13,456 bases of DNA, taken from positions 75,284 through 88,739 of the forward strand of contig HF998491.1 in assembly GCA_000433775.1 (NCBI GenBank), written 5' to 3'. The DNA comes from Corallococcus sp. CAG:1435. GTDB lineage: Bacteria; Bacillota; Clostridia; Christensenellales; CAG-314. Below, piece after piece: positions 1 through 7,337 of the stretch; the stretch's first letter is position 1, and every line of letters starts with the position of its first letter. Position numbers and translations under genes: made by a program. The notes beneath the pieces are model-generated. The model did no database searches and had not been told where the DNA came from. It was given only the letters and a program-made list of their open reading frames with translations.

Positions 1-181
1 ACGTCTGAAACAAGGCGTGCAACAAGGCAAAAGCCTTTGCCCATGAATATTTCGAAAAAATTTTCTCGGTTCATGGAAAAAACCGCACAGTGTGCGTACG
101 GGCAAAAAATCTTTGCCCGTCAAATCAGACATTACCGTGGCAATCACGTTGATATATCCAACATTTACACAAGGAAAAATT
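1..181 (+). other. Hairpin-rich non-coding leader upstream of the ABC exporter operon
   Basis: No convincing gene lies here; the reading frames that cross it only continue as shadows of the ATPase gene. It contains successive inverted repeats: AAGGC/GCCTT (24-28/33-37), CCATGAA/TTCATGG (41-47/70-76), CGCAC/GTGCG (84-88/92-96) and a perfect 9-bp stem ACGGGCAAA/TTTGCCCGT (98-106/112-120). The TTTGCCC at 36-42 could also pair with GGGCAAA at 100-106, so alternative folds are possible. No U-tract follows the last hairpin and I see no consensus promoter, so transcription may enter from left of the window. It may be a structured 5' leader of the exporter operon; I match it to no known riboswitch class. 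Confidence 0.45.
98..120 (+). repeat. Perfect 9-bp inverted repeat (hairpin) in the leader
   Basis: ACGGGCAAA (98-106) and TTTGCCCGT (112-120) are exact reverse complements around a 5-nt AAATC loop. It lies 61 nt before the ATPase start codon. It lacks a T-run on either side, so it is not a standard intrinsic terminator; it could be a regulatory stem, a protein site or an RNA stability element. Confidence 0.6.
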
Positions 182-937
182 ATGAAAAAGCAAAAACAAC
201 AAACAGACGTTATCGTGCAAATAACCGACCTGTGCAAAAAGTACAAAGGTGCGGACAAATTTGCCATAACAAACATCAATATGGAATGCCGTGCAGGGGA
301 AATTGTCGGGCTGCTGGGCAAAAACGGAGCAGGCAAGTCCACCACCATCAAGTGTCTTACAGGATACTTTCCTTTTGACAGCGGCGAAATAAAAATTTGC
401 GGACACGACATCCGAACAGAGGGCGTTGCCGCAAAGCAAAATCTGGGATACGTTTCCGACACCCGTGCAATGTTCGACAAAATGACGGGGACGGAATACG
501 TCAATTTTGTAGCGGATTTGCACCGCACTCCCTTGAAGGAACGTGAAGAAAGGATAGTGGAAATGCAAAAAGTTTTTCATCTCGGCGAAAAGATAGACGA
601 ACTGATTGCTTCCTATTCGCACGGAATGAGGCAGAAAATATGCATAATGGCGTCCCTCATTCACCGTCCCAAACTGTGGCTGCTGGACGAACCGTTGACG
701 GGACTTGACCCGCAAACATCCAAAGCGTTGAGGGAATACATGCAGGTGTACAAGCAACAGGGCAATGCCGTGCTGTACTCGTCGCACAACCTTGACGCAG
801 TGGAAAAGACCTGCGACAGAGCATACATCATCAACAACGGAAAACTTGTCAGCAGTATCGATATTGCCAAATTCAAAAAGAAAAATCCCGAAAAAAGTCT
901 GGAAGACGCTTTTATCGAGTACTTTGAGGAGGACTGA
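182..937 (+). CDS. ABC exporter ATP-binding protein
   Basis: A 251-residue cytoplasmic nucleotide-binding subunit that powers the membrane partner encoded next. Visible motifs: Walker A GKNGAGKS (46-53), signature YSHGM (145-149), Walker B LWLLDE (165-170), D-loop GLD (174-176) and the switch histidine H202. The position normally held by the Q-loop glutamine reads D93 in LGYVSD, and the signature departs from LSGGQ; YSHGM-type signatures are common in ABC-2 exporter ATPases. An in-frame ATG at 92 exists, but the start at 182 is preferred: AAGGAA lies at 171-176 and the family's N-terminal strand begins soon after. The stop overlaps the next ATG by one base (TGATG), showing translational coupling. 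The substrate cannot be read from the sequence. Confidence 0.93.
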   Translation: MKKQKQQTDVIVQITDLCKKYKGADKFAITNINMECRAGEIVGLLGKNGAGKSTTIKCLTGYFPFDSGEIKICGHDIRTEGVAAKQNLGYVSDTRAMFDKMTGTEYVNFVADLHRTPLKEREERIVEMQKVFHLGEKIDELIASYSHGMRQKICIMASLIHRPKLWLLDEPLTGLDPQTSKALREYMQVYKQQGNAVLYSSHNLDAVEKTCDRAYIINNGKLVSSIDIAKFKKKNPEKSLEDAFIEYFEED

Positions 938-2619
938 TGAAAACCGTACTGCTTTTGCTGAAAAAGGACAGACAGATTTTCCTTTCGGAAAACTTCAACG
1001 GAAAACGACGCCACGACGTATTCGGTGCGCTTTCCACAATTATTTTGCTTGCATTGCTGTACGGCACGTTTATCTACGTGTTTTACCACTTTGCAAGGTT
1101 TTACATGTCCGCAACGTTTGAAGTGCAAGGCGCCGAAAGGGCTCGTGCCTTTGAACTGACCACCTTTGTGTACGCAGCAATGTTGCTTATCAACATTTTT
1201 GTGGGCGTAAAACAAATCTATTCCGCATTGGTAAGCAGCAACGATTGCGACGTGCTTATTTACCAACCCATAGCGCAACAGCATCTGTTTTTGTACAAAC
1301 TGATAAAAATCTACATCGGACAAATAGTTTCCACGTTACTGGTACTGTTGCCCTCCGCAATTGTAATTGACGTGCTTTCCGCTTCCGTGGGAGGATTTTG
1401 GTACTACCTGACGGTGGTGTTTCATCTGTTGCTGTGCCCATTGCTGGGATGCGCCATTGCAGCCCTTTTCACGGTGCCTTTCAACGGCATTATGCGTTTC
1501 GTGCAACGCAAATTCGTGCTTCACCTGATACTGTATGTAATTGTTCTGGCGTTGGGATTTTGGCTGTACGGAATGTTTTTGTCGGTGCTTACGGACCTCA
1601 TTCAGACGGGCGAACTGCTGTACGTGCTGGATTCCTCCACCGTTAACGCCGTTGCCGCAGTTGCCGCAAAGTTTTACCCCGTAAAGTTTTTCAGCAATAT
1701 GCTTTTCGGGCAAAACGTGGCGGTAAGTTTGCTGTCGGTGTTGGGCATTTGCGCCGTTGCAGGCGTAGTTACCTACTTTGTGATACGTGCAATGTATTTC
1801 AAGGTGTTGCAACAAAAATTGGAAGGGGACATAAAAATTTTCCGCAAAAAGAAGAGCGTTGCAAAAATACATTCGCCCTTGGCGGCGTTGGTAAAAAAGG
1901 AATTTTTGATAATTCTGCGCACCCCCACCTACGCTTTTGCCTACTTTGCCACCACTTTTACGCTGCCTTTCATGGTGTACGTGTGCGCAAATCTTATGCG
2001 TTCCATGGTGGCGACGCTTCCCAACGTTGCCCTGATAAACTGCGATTTTGAAATTGCAATTTTCGTCATTGCAATGTTTTCCGTACTGACAAACACGTTT
2101 TGCACTTCCAACATATCCCGTGACGGCAAAATGTTTTCCATGCTGAAAACCATGCCGGTGGACGGACACCTTGTGGTAAAGGCGAAACTGCTGTTTTGCT
2201 CGGTAGTGTCGGTAGCGTCGGTATTGGTAAGTTGCATAGTGCTGCTGTGCGTATCCTACCTCAACTGGTGGCAGGCACTTGTTATTTTTGCCGTGGCGTC
2301 GCTGCTGGACATTGCGGAAATTGCCTTTGCCACCAAACGGGACCTTGCCAAACCGCACCTTCCGCAAAACGACCGTGACGAAGTTACCGAAGACAACAAC
2401 AACGTTTCCGCCGTCACCCTGCTGGGACTTGTGTGCGCCGTATTTCTGGGAGGCGGCGCACTGGCGATGTCGCTTATTCTCTCACTGCTGTACACAAACG
2501 CTCTGGCGCTTACGGTTACCATGACATTTGTGTTTATTGCCGTGATACTTGTGTTTATTCTTTCGCTTGTGTACCTTTTCAGGGATTTGGAAGACAACTT
2601 CTACAAAGCGGAAGACTGA
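937..2619 (+). CDS. ABC-2-type exporter permease, about 12 membrane helices
   Basis: A 560-residue integral membrane protein and partner of the ATPase just upstream. I count about twelve hydrophobic segments, near residues 30-52, 73-93, 127-147, 155-180, 195-218, 262-284, 330-352, 371-389, 415-440, 447-465, 492-517 and 524-547. A charged cytoplasmic stretch (about 290-325) separates two six-helix halves. The segment SRDGKMFSMLKTMP (394-407) and the later DLxKPxL (469-475) followed by an acidic/Asn-rich stretch (482-489) resemble conserved signatures of the large Bacillota ABC exporter permeases of YthQ type (comparison from memory). The start has a strong ribosome site GAGGAGG (926-932) inside the ATPase gene. 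Cargo is unknown; one long chain with two halves may replace a permease homodimer. Confidence 0.85.
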   Translation: MKTVLLLLKKDRQIFLSENFNGKRRHDVFGALSTIILLALLYGTFIYVFYHFARFYMSATFEVQGAERARAFELTTFVYAAMLLINIFVGVKQIYSALVSSNDCDVLIYQPIAQQHLFLYKLIKIYIGQIVSTLLVLLPSAIVIDVLSASVGGFWYYLTVVFHLLLCPLLGCAIAALFTVPFNGIMRFVQRKFVLHLILYVIVLALGFWLYGMFLSVLTDLIQTGELLYVLDSSTVNAVAAVAAKFYPVKFFSNMLFGQNVAVSLLSVLGICAVAGVVTYFVIRAMYFKVLQQKLEGDIKIFRKKKSVAKIHSPLAALVKKEFLIILRTPTYAFAYFATTFTLPFMVYVCANLMRSMVATLPNVALINCDFEIAIFVIAMFSVLTNTFCTSNISRDGKMFSMLKTMPVDGHLVVKAKLLFCSVVSVASVLVSCIVLLCVSYLNWWQALVIFAVASLLDIAEIAFATKRDLAKPHLPQNDRDEVTEDNNNVSAVTLLGLVCAVFLGGGALAMSLILSLLYTNALALTVTMTFVFIAVILVFILSLVYLFRDLEDNFYKAED

Positions 2620-2629
2620 GGTGTAAAAT

Positions 2630-5600
2630 ATGAAAAACATGAAAACAAAAGTTATTGCGCTTGTGCTTGTAATACCCCTGTTGCTGATTTTCACGACAGG
2701 CTCCGTTGTGCAAGCCACGGAATTGTTGGTGGATGTACCCGTTACGTCCGTTACCATTTTGGGGGAAAGAAACAGGCGCATAGATATTGCCGAAGAGGGA
2801 ACACTGAAAATAGAAACGGAAGTTTTGCCCGCCAACGCCACCAACGCCAAAGTTACTTACAGCGCCGAGGCGGTGGAAGGTCAGCAAAAAGCCGAAGTGA
2901 TAATTTCCGATGACGGCACGGTGAAACCCCTTACCGCAGGCACTGTAAACATTGTGGCATACGCCGACGGCAAAAGCGACAGCATTACCGTGGCGTTTTA
3001 CTCTTCTCTTCCCATGGGCGTTTATCAGTACCTTACGGAAGTTAACCTGGCTGTAGGCGGCAGCACGCAAATACGCAGCGGCGTGGACTACGCAATTTCC
3101 CCCGACGACGCTTCCGTTACCAATGCCGTGTGGGAAAGCGAAAACACCGATATCGCCTCCGTCAGCAACGGCAGAATTACCGCTCATTCAGCAGGAAACA
3201 CCGCCGTCAACGTTACTTTTGACGGAATAAAAACAGACGGCAACGGCAATGTTTCCCCGCAAACCTTCTCAATGCGTTTCGACGTTACGGTAACCGTGGA
3301 TATGCCGGAAACGGGCGTCAGCATAAACGGCGCAAGCGAAGGAGCCTTTCCGCTTAACACTTCCGACAAAAACAATCCGCAAACTTTTTCCTTCCTGTAC
3401 GATTCGGAAAAATTGTCCACGGAAGACATAAATCTGCGTTACGACAGCGAAAAATTTTCGTTGGTGGAAATTACTGCTCAAACGCAAACGCTTTCACAGC
3501 AAAATTACAGCGTGGCAACGCTGAAAGCGGCATTCTCCGACAGTATGGTGTACGGAGAAAGCGCCGTGATAGTATTGGAAAAAGACGGCGAACGGCTTGC
3601 TACATTCACTATGGTGTACGCATTGCTTACAACTGCGGAGATGATTCCCCAAAGTACCGACCTTGTTGTAAGCAAAAACAACAACACCTTTGTGGAATTC
3701 ACCGTGCTTACAAACGCCGAGGAGATGTACGGCTACGACTTTCAGACGGGACAGCGTGCCCAAAGGTACAACGTTACCTACTCTTCGTCGGACGCACAAA
3801 TTTTGCGAGTGCAAAGTCAGGACAACAGATGCATTGCCACGCCTCTTGCCGAAGGTACGGTAACCGTTTACGCCACCGTTACGGACAGAAGCAACGGCAA
3901 AGTGCTTGCAAAAACGGAAATGCAATTCACCGTACACAACCCCTACACGCAACTGCTGTTTGAACTGAACCCCACAAATTACGGATTGCAACGGGAATAC
4001 GTTTTGGGAAGGTACAACATTGACGTTTCCGAAGGCAACAACGTTTTGACGCCTGTAAGCGGAGAAAACGCCCTTACGCTTGAGGTGAAGGCTTACACCG
4101 TGAAGGGCGAAACAACGCCGGACTTTTCCAAAGTAAAGTTTGAAAGCAGCAACGAAAAAATTGCCACGGTAAACAATCTCGGACAGATTTCTCTTGGCAG
4201 TCAAAGCGGCTACGTTACCATTACAGTAACAAACATCGAGTACGGTTCGACGGCGTCGGCGCAAGTAACGATACACTGCCGTGCCAACGGCGTAAACGTG
4301 TACGACTACGATCAACTGATGGCTGTTACACAGGGCAAACAGTACGAAACGGTGCTTCAGAACAACATTATGCTGGCGCCGGAAATTGCCCAAAACACTG
4401 CCGACGGAAACTTCCCCTTCCTCGCATACGCCAACAGTTGCGTTAAAACGACAGACGCCACGGCAGACGACAAATACTACGAAAACAAAGGGGAAAAATC
4501 TACGATAAAGTACGCAGTGGAATTTTCCGCAAACGTGTACGGCAACGGCTATTTCATCGACGCCGACAACCTTACGCAAAAACTTTTCAGCCGCTCGGGC
4601 AACAGAGTGTTTACAGGCCCCACCGATTTGGTGAGTTGGGGCAACAACACGGAAAAAATCGCCGTCAAATCGCAGGACAACGCAGTGTTCCTTGTAAAAA
4701 CGGACAACGTGGCAATTTACAACGTGGAATTGAAAGGATGCTCCGACGCCTCTCTTGTTGCGCAAAACGAAAACGGCACGTCCTACACCGACCTTGGCAA
4801 ACTTGACTATTGCGGAACGGTGCTGGAAGTGGCAAGCGACAACGTAACGGTCAGTTACAGCCGTCTGAACAACGGAAGAACGGTGTTGCGCATTTTCGGC
4901 AAAGCCTCGGCTAGTCTTGCCGACGTGCAAAGCAATCCTCAATCCTTCAAAGCGGAAGTTACCGTGAACAACTGTTTGTTGGGATACGCACGGGAATTCA
5001 TTTTGAAAATGGGCACCAACCAGATTAACCGTGTTTCCCCGAGCAACTACACCGATTTCGGCATAACTTACCTAAACAAAATAAGCGGCACCATTTCTCA
5101 GGAAGTGTACGACGAGGCAAGCCCCTTCTTCACCAAAGCAAACGGAGAAAACTACCTGCCAAAGGACGCCGACAATGCCACCGACGACTACTTCAACAAC
5201 AATTACGTTTTGACGGACGTAACGCTTGAAGACTGCGCCTTCCGCAATGCTGGGCTGTTTTCCGTGGGATTGGAAAGTATGTTTGGCGGGTTGTGTCTGC
5301 ACCGCTACGATTACAGCGACAACTACGCTTTCTGTTCCAAACTGAATTGGGGCGGAATTGCAGGCGCAAGTTACCCTGCGGCACTGCACTTGAAAGGCGA
5401 CGTGCGTTTCTACGACTGGAAACAGGTAGACTCGGTAAACAGCGACACCTTGCTGGAAGGAAGCGACACGGAAGTTGCCCAACTGATAGGGCTCAACCTG
5501 GATTTTTCGGAACTTATCGGCAACTACGACGCACAACTGCAACAGTCGGAAAAACTTATGCAGGACTACAACGGTCAAAAGTACGTCAACGGCGCAATAG

Positions 5601-5857
5601 CCTTCTACGGCGGAGGCAAAAATTACAGTTACGTGGACACATTGGAAGTGAGCGGGGAATTTCATTCCCTGGCAAATTACACGGTACCGGTAACCTACTT
5701 CATTGCACAGGGCAATGCACGCCTTATCTATTACACGGCGGGACAGGAAGATTTCCGCTTCATGCTGTACAATTCCGCAAGTTCCTTCAACGTGCAAAAA
5801 CAATTTAACGATTTCGCCTCGGGACAGGCTCTCAACTGGCTGTACCGCACCGTCTGA
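2630..5857 (+). CDS. Giant secreted protein with Ig-like (BIG2-type) domains and a probable beta-helix half
   Basis: A 1075-residue protein with a Sec-type signal peptide (MKNMKTK, a hydrophobic core to about residue 25, likely cleavage after VVQA near 29). Ig-like segments of the BIG2 style, with recurring 'T-A-G-T/V-x-V-x-A' and 'I-A-S/T-V-x-N-G' signatures, are seen near residues 36-122, 130-225, 338-436 and 440-553. From about 557 (VYDYDQLMAV) the text changes to short Asn/Gly-rich strands with recurring 'NVTV/NNCLL/VTLEDCAF' patterns, suggesting a parallel beta-helix (pectate-lyase-like fold) to about 830, then further unassigned sequence. No LPxTG, SLH, cell-wall repeat or C-terminal membrane helix is visible, so the mode of attachment is unknown. 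The gene starts 10 bp after the exporter permease; GAGGTG (2618-2623) overlaps that stop codon. Likely adhesion or surface-structure protein; an enzymatic role is possible but no catalytic motif was recognised. Confidence 0.8.
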   Translation: MKNMKTKVIALVLVIPLLLIFTTGSVVQATELLVDVPVTSVTILGERNRRIDIAEEGTLKIETEVLPANATNAKVTYSAEAVEGQQKAEVIISDDGTVKPLTAGTVNIVAYADGKSDSITVAFYSSLPMGVYQYLTEVNLAVGGSTQIRSGVDYAISPDDASVTNAVWESENTDIASVSNGRITAHSAGNTAVNVTFDGIKTDGNGNVSPQTFSMRFDVTVTVDMPETGVSINGASEGAFPLNTSDKNNPQTFSFLYDSEKLSTEDINLRYDSEKFSLVEITAQTQTLSQQNYSVATLKAAFSDSMVYGESAVIVLEKDGERLATFTMVYALLTTAEMIPQSTDLVVSKNNNTFVEFTVLTNAEEMYGYDFQTGQRAQRYNVTYSSSDAQILRVQSQDNRCIATPLAEGTVTVYATVTDRSNGKVLAKTEMQFTVHNPYTQLLFELNPTNYGLQREYVLGRYNIDVSEGNNVLTPVSGENALTLEVKAYTVKGETTPDFSKVKFESSNEKIATVNNLGQISLGSQSGYVTITVTNIEYGSTASAQVTIHCRANGVNVYDYDQLMAVTQGKQYETVLQNNIMLAPEIAQNTADGNFPFLAYANSCVKTTDATADDKYYENKGEKSTIKYAVEFSANVYGNGYFIDADNLTQKLFSRSGNRVFTGPTDLVSWGNNTEKIAVKSQDNAVFLVKTDNVAIYNVELKGCSDASLVAQNENGTSYTDLGKLDYCGTVLEVASDNVTVSYSRLNNGRTVLRIFGKASASLADVQSNPQSFKAEVTVNNCLLGYAREFILKMGTNQINRVSPSNYTDFGITYLNKISGTISQEVYDEASPFFTKANGENYLPKDADNATDDYFNNNYVLTDVTLEDCAFRNAGLFSVGLESMFGGLCLHRYDYSDNYAFCSKLNWGGIAGASYPAALHLKGDVRFYDWKQVDSVNSDTLLEGSDTEVAQLIGLNLDFSELIGNYDAQLQQSEKLMQDYNGQKYVNGAIAFYGGGKNYSYVDTLEVSGEFHSLANYTVPVTYFIAQGNARLIYYTAGQEDFRFMLYNSASSFNVQKQFNDFASGQALNWLYRTV

Positions 5858-5975
5858 GGCCGTCACACGGCTTGTGACGAAAGTTTTGGTGAAAGTCGAC
5901 GAATGTGTCTGCCATTGCACTTTATCGCCACAACCGTTCGACAAAAAGCGTAACAGTACGGCAAAATTTTCCGAC
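5858..5975 (+). other. 3' untranslated stretch with a 7-bp hairpin
   Basis: About 120 nt between the stop of the giant secreted protein and the terminator hold no credible gene. CGTCACA (5861-5867) and TGTGACG (5873-5879) form a hairpin with a 5-nt loop three bases after the stop codon. A competing GCCGT/ACGGC stem (5859-5863/5867-5871) is also possible. No T-run follows, so it may act as a 3' stability element. Confidence 0.4.
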
Positions 5976-6009
5976 AAAAAAAGGGAAGCGTTTGACGCTT
6001 CCCTTTTTT
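5976..6009. terminator. Bidirectional intrinsic terminator
   Basis: Stem GGGAAGCG (5983-5990)/CGCTTCCC (5996-6003) with loop TTTGA, flanked by A7 (5976-5982) on the left and T6 (6004-6009) on the right. In the + direction it ends the exporter/giant-protein operon; in the - direction the A-tract becomes a U-tract and would end the cytidylate-kinase-like transcript. It separates the two convergent units. Confidence 0.9.
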
Positions 6010-6165
6010 ATTTGTACTTTTTTTGCGCAGTTTTGCATGGCGTCTTGCATGCGACGTTATTGCCTAAAAACAACGTGTGCTTCCCCTCAGAAAAGGTGAA
6101 AACAAATCTTCGGCACGCAGACCGCCTTGCAGGTTTTGCGAAAATGTGCAACCACTGTGTTGCAA
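6010..6165 (-). other. 3' region of the cytidylate-kinase-like transcript
   Basis: About 155 nt between the stop of the minus-strand kinase-like gene and the shared terminator, with no credible gene. TGCAAC/GTTGCA (6147-6152/6159-6164) forms a small 6-bp hairpin directly after the stop codon, without a good U-tract, and TTGCATG occurs twice near 6035-6055. Nothing else was recognised. Confidence 0.35.
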
Positions 6166-6762
6166 TCAGTCCAAAGCCTTGTACAGACGCACTACCGTGT
6201 CCACGCAGTTGTCTATGCCAAGAACGCCGCTGTCCAACGACAAATGATAGTTTTGCGCCTTGCCCCATTCCATATCGGTGTAGTAGCGGTAATAGGCGCT
6301 ACGCTGTTTGTCCTTTTCCTTCAAACGTTTTTCCGGACTGTCGGCACGCTCACCATACAGACGCACTATTCTGTCGGCACGCACAGACATGTCGGCATGC
6401 ACAAAAACTTTGAGAAGAGGAAAGTCGTCCCGCAAAATGTAGTCGGCACAACGTCCCACTATCACGCAGGCGCCTTTTTGCGCAAGTTCCTTGACGGTGT
6501 TGCTTTGCGCCACCCACAAAATGTCCTGGTTGGACATGGTGTTGTTGGCACGCATGGAAAAAATGTTGCCTATCCAACTGGATTGAGTGGCGTACTCGCC
6601 GTGTTCGGAAATGTAGTCATGGGCAAATCCGCTTTCTTCCGCCACCTTTTCGATTATTTCCTGGTCGTAGCAGGGTATACCCAACTTTTCTGCCACTTTT
6701 TTGCCGATTGTACGCCCTGCGCTTCCAAATTCACGGCTTATTGTAATGATGCGGTTTTTCAT
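6166..6762 (-). CDS. Cytidylate kinase-like family protein
   Basis: A 198-residue cytoplasmic protein matching the cytidylate-kinase-like group (Cytidylate_kin2 type), distinct from canonical Cmk. The N-terminus ISREFGSAGRTIG (8-20) is the family's modified P-loop, followed by AEKLGIPCYDQEII, typical of the group. An internal IVGRCADYIL matches the family's second conserved block, and VFVHAD and a charged 'EKRLKEKDKQRSAYYRYY' lid-like helix follow. Such proteins resemble nucleoside monophosphate kinases, but their substrate is generally unproven, so CMP kinase activity should not be assumed. Start: ATG at 6762 with AGAGGT at 6771-6776, eight bases upstream. The gene is monocistronic, with its own promoter (6832-6860), and faces the exporter operon across a shared terminator. 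Confidence 0.88.
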   Translation of the reverse strand: MKNRIITISREFGSAGRTIGKKVAEKLGIPCYDQEIIEKVAEESGFAHDYISEHGEYATQSSWIGNIFSMRANNTMSNQDILWVAQSNTVKELAQKGACVIVGRCADYILRDDFPLLKVFVHADMSVRADRIVRLYGERADSPEKRLKEKDKQRSAYYRYYTDMEWGKAQNYHLSLDSGVLGIDNCVDTVVRLYKALD

Positions 6763-6831
6763 AGACTTGCACCTCTTTTTTACCGACGTTTATTGTTGTT
6801 TCAAAAAACAAAACGACGTCTTTTTGTGTTT

Positions 6832-6860
6832 ATTATACGTTTTTTACGTGAAAAAGTCAA
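6832..6860 (-). promoter_or_regulatory. Sigma-A promoter of the cytidylate-kinase-like gene
   Basis: On the minus strand TTGACT (6860-6855) and a perfect TATAAT (6837-6832) are 17 bp apart. The predicted start near 6825 gives a leader of about 62 nt. That leader carries a GACGT/ACGTC inverted pair (6785-6789 and 6816-6820), which could fold as an imperfect stem, followed by the ribosome site. Confidence 0.85.
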
Positions 6861-6915
6861 CACGCAACCCCTTGTGAGGCACAAAAATTTGCTTTGTTTT
6901 TCAAACAAAAATTCA

Positions 6916-7002
6916 TGAGGTTTGTGCATGCGTTTTTCAAATTGGCTTTGATTTTGCTACGCTGTACGTAAAAAGTGCCTGCGTTTTGCAAAACAAACCT
7001 CA
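6916..7002. repeat. 10-bp inverted repeat enclosing repeat copy A
   Basis: TGAGGTTTGT (6916-6925) and ACAAACCTCA (6993-7002) are perfect inverted copies enclosing 67 bp. Inside the right edge, GTTTTGCAAAAC (6983-6994) is a perfect 12-bp palindrome. The arrangement resembles the ends of a small hairpin RNA or a tiny non-autonomous element; no target-site duplication is evident. Confidence 0.5.
6942..6988. repeat. Direct repeat copy A (47 nt)
   Basis: It begins TTGGCTTTGATTTTGC, continues with CTACGCTGTACGT and ends GTGCCTGCGTTTTG. By eye, 40 of 47 positions match copy B at 7088-7134; most differences fall in a 5-nt block (AAAAA against GTTTT). It is immediately preceded by GTGCATGCGTTTTT (6924-6937), which looks like the end of another unit in the correct register. 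Confidence 0.8.
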
Positions 7003-7087
7003 AAATACATTGTAAAACAGGCAATTACGTCATACGTTGTCTGCATACACTTTGCATTTTGTGCAATGAAAATACTGCTTTTGTAGA

Positions 7088-7134
7088 TTGACTTTGTTTT
7101 TGCTACGCTGTACGTGTTTTGTGCCTGCGTTTTG
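7088..7134. repeat. Direct repeat copy B (47 nt) with a partial third copy
   Basis: It begins TTGACTTTGTTTTTGC, shares CTACGCTGTACGT and GTGCCTGCGTTTTG with copy A, and lies 146 bp from it. It is followed after TAAA by TTGACTTTGTTTT (7139-7151), the beginning of a further unit, so the original period was about 51 nt. It looks like the remains of a tandem array. Confidence 0.8.
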
Positions 7135-7255
7135 TAAATTGACTTTGTTTTGGCACGACACATTATTGAACATCGACGGTGTGGACAAACGGCGTAAAAC
7201 ACGCAAGTGCACCGCAAGTAACATTTTCTTGCACACGGTAAGAAAAATTTGCTAC

Positions 7256-7280
7256 AAAAAACCCGCCCGAAAAGGGCGGG
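7256..7280 (-). terminator. Intrinsic terminator of the maltodextrin operon
   Basis: Stem CCCGCCC (7262-7268)/GGGCGGG (7274-7280), loop GAAAA on the + strand, followed on the minus strand by six Ts (7261-7256). It is a GC-rich, textbook minus-strand terminator about 58 bp past the MalG-type stop codon. Confidence 0.93.
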
Positions 7281-7337
7281 GTGTTTATGGCAGGTTTGAT
7301 TTGAAACGGAAATTAAATAATCCAGGAGAAAAAATGA

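Larger units (their letters stand above)
6861..7253. other. Gene-free region with repeat remnants
   Basis: About 390 bp between the kinase-like promoter and the maltodextrin-operon terminator. Short reading frames exist on both strands, but none has a good ribosome site or family resemblance. The stretch is T-rich and contains two copies of a 47-nt direct repeat, partial copies, a 10-bp inverted repeat and a 12-bp palindrome, listed separately. Confidence 0.6.

Noticed and set aside
98..120. Strong hairpin considered as an intrinsic terminator
   Set aside because: No T-run follows in either direction, so it lacks the second required element.
1336..2367. 343-codon minus-strand open frame
   Set aside because: Antisense to the exporter permease, with low-complexity His/Gln/Tyr-rich translation; a shadow frame.
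3494..4942. 482-codon open frame on the minus strand
   Set aside because: It lies wholly antisense to the giant secreted protein, whose signal peptide and Ig-like domains are clear; its translation is rich in His, Val and Cys and shows no domain. It arises from codon bias.
5703..6413. Plus-strand open frames spanning the end of the giant protein, the terminator and the kinase-like gene
   Set aside because: They cross a strong bidirectional terminator and overlap two well-supported genes; translations are Cys/Arg/His-rich and look non-coding.
7088..7116. TTGACT in repeat copy B considered as a plus-strand promoter
   Set aside because: The hexamer 17 bp downstream is TACGTG, a poor -10 box, and no gene follows on the plus strand.
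6957..7236. Short minus-strand frames across the 47-nt repeats, with recurring AKTKSIYK-like text
   Set aside because: The protein repetition is only the DNA repeat being translated; no ribosome site precedes the start codons and two frames are equally open.
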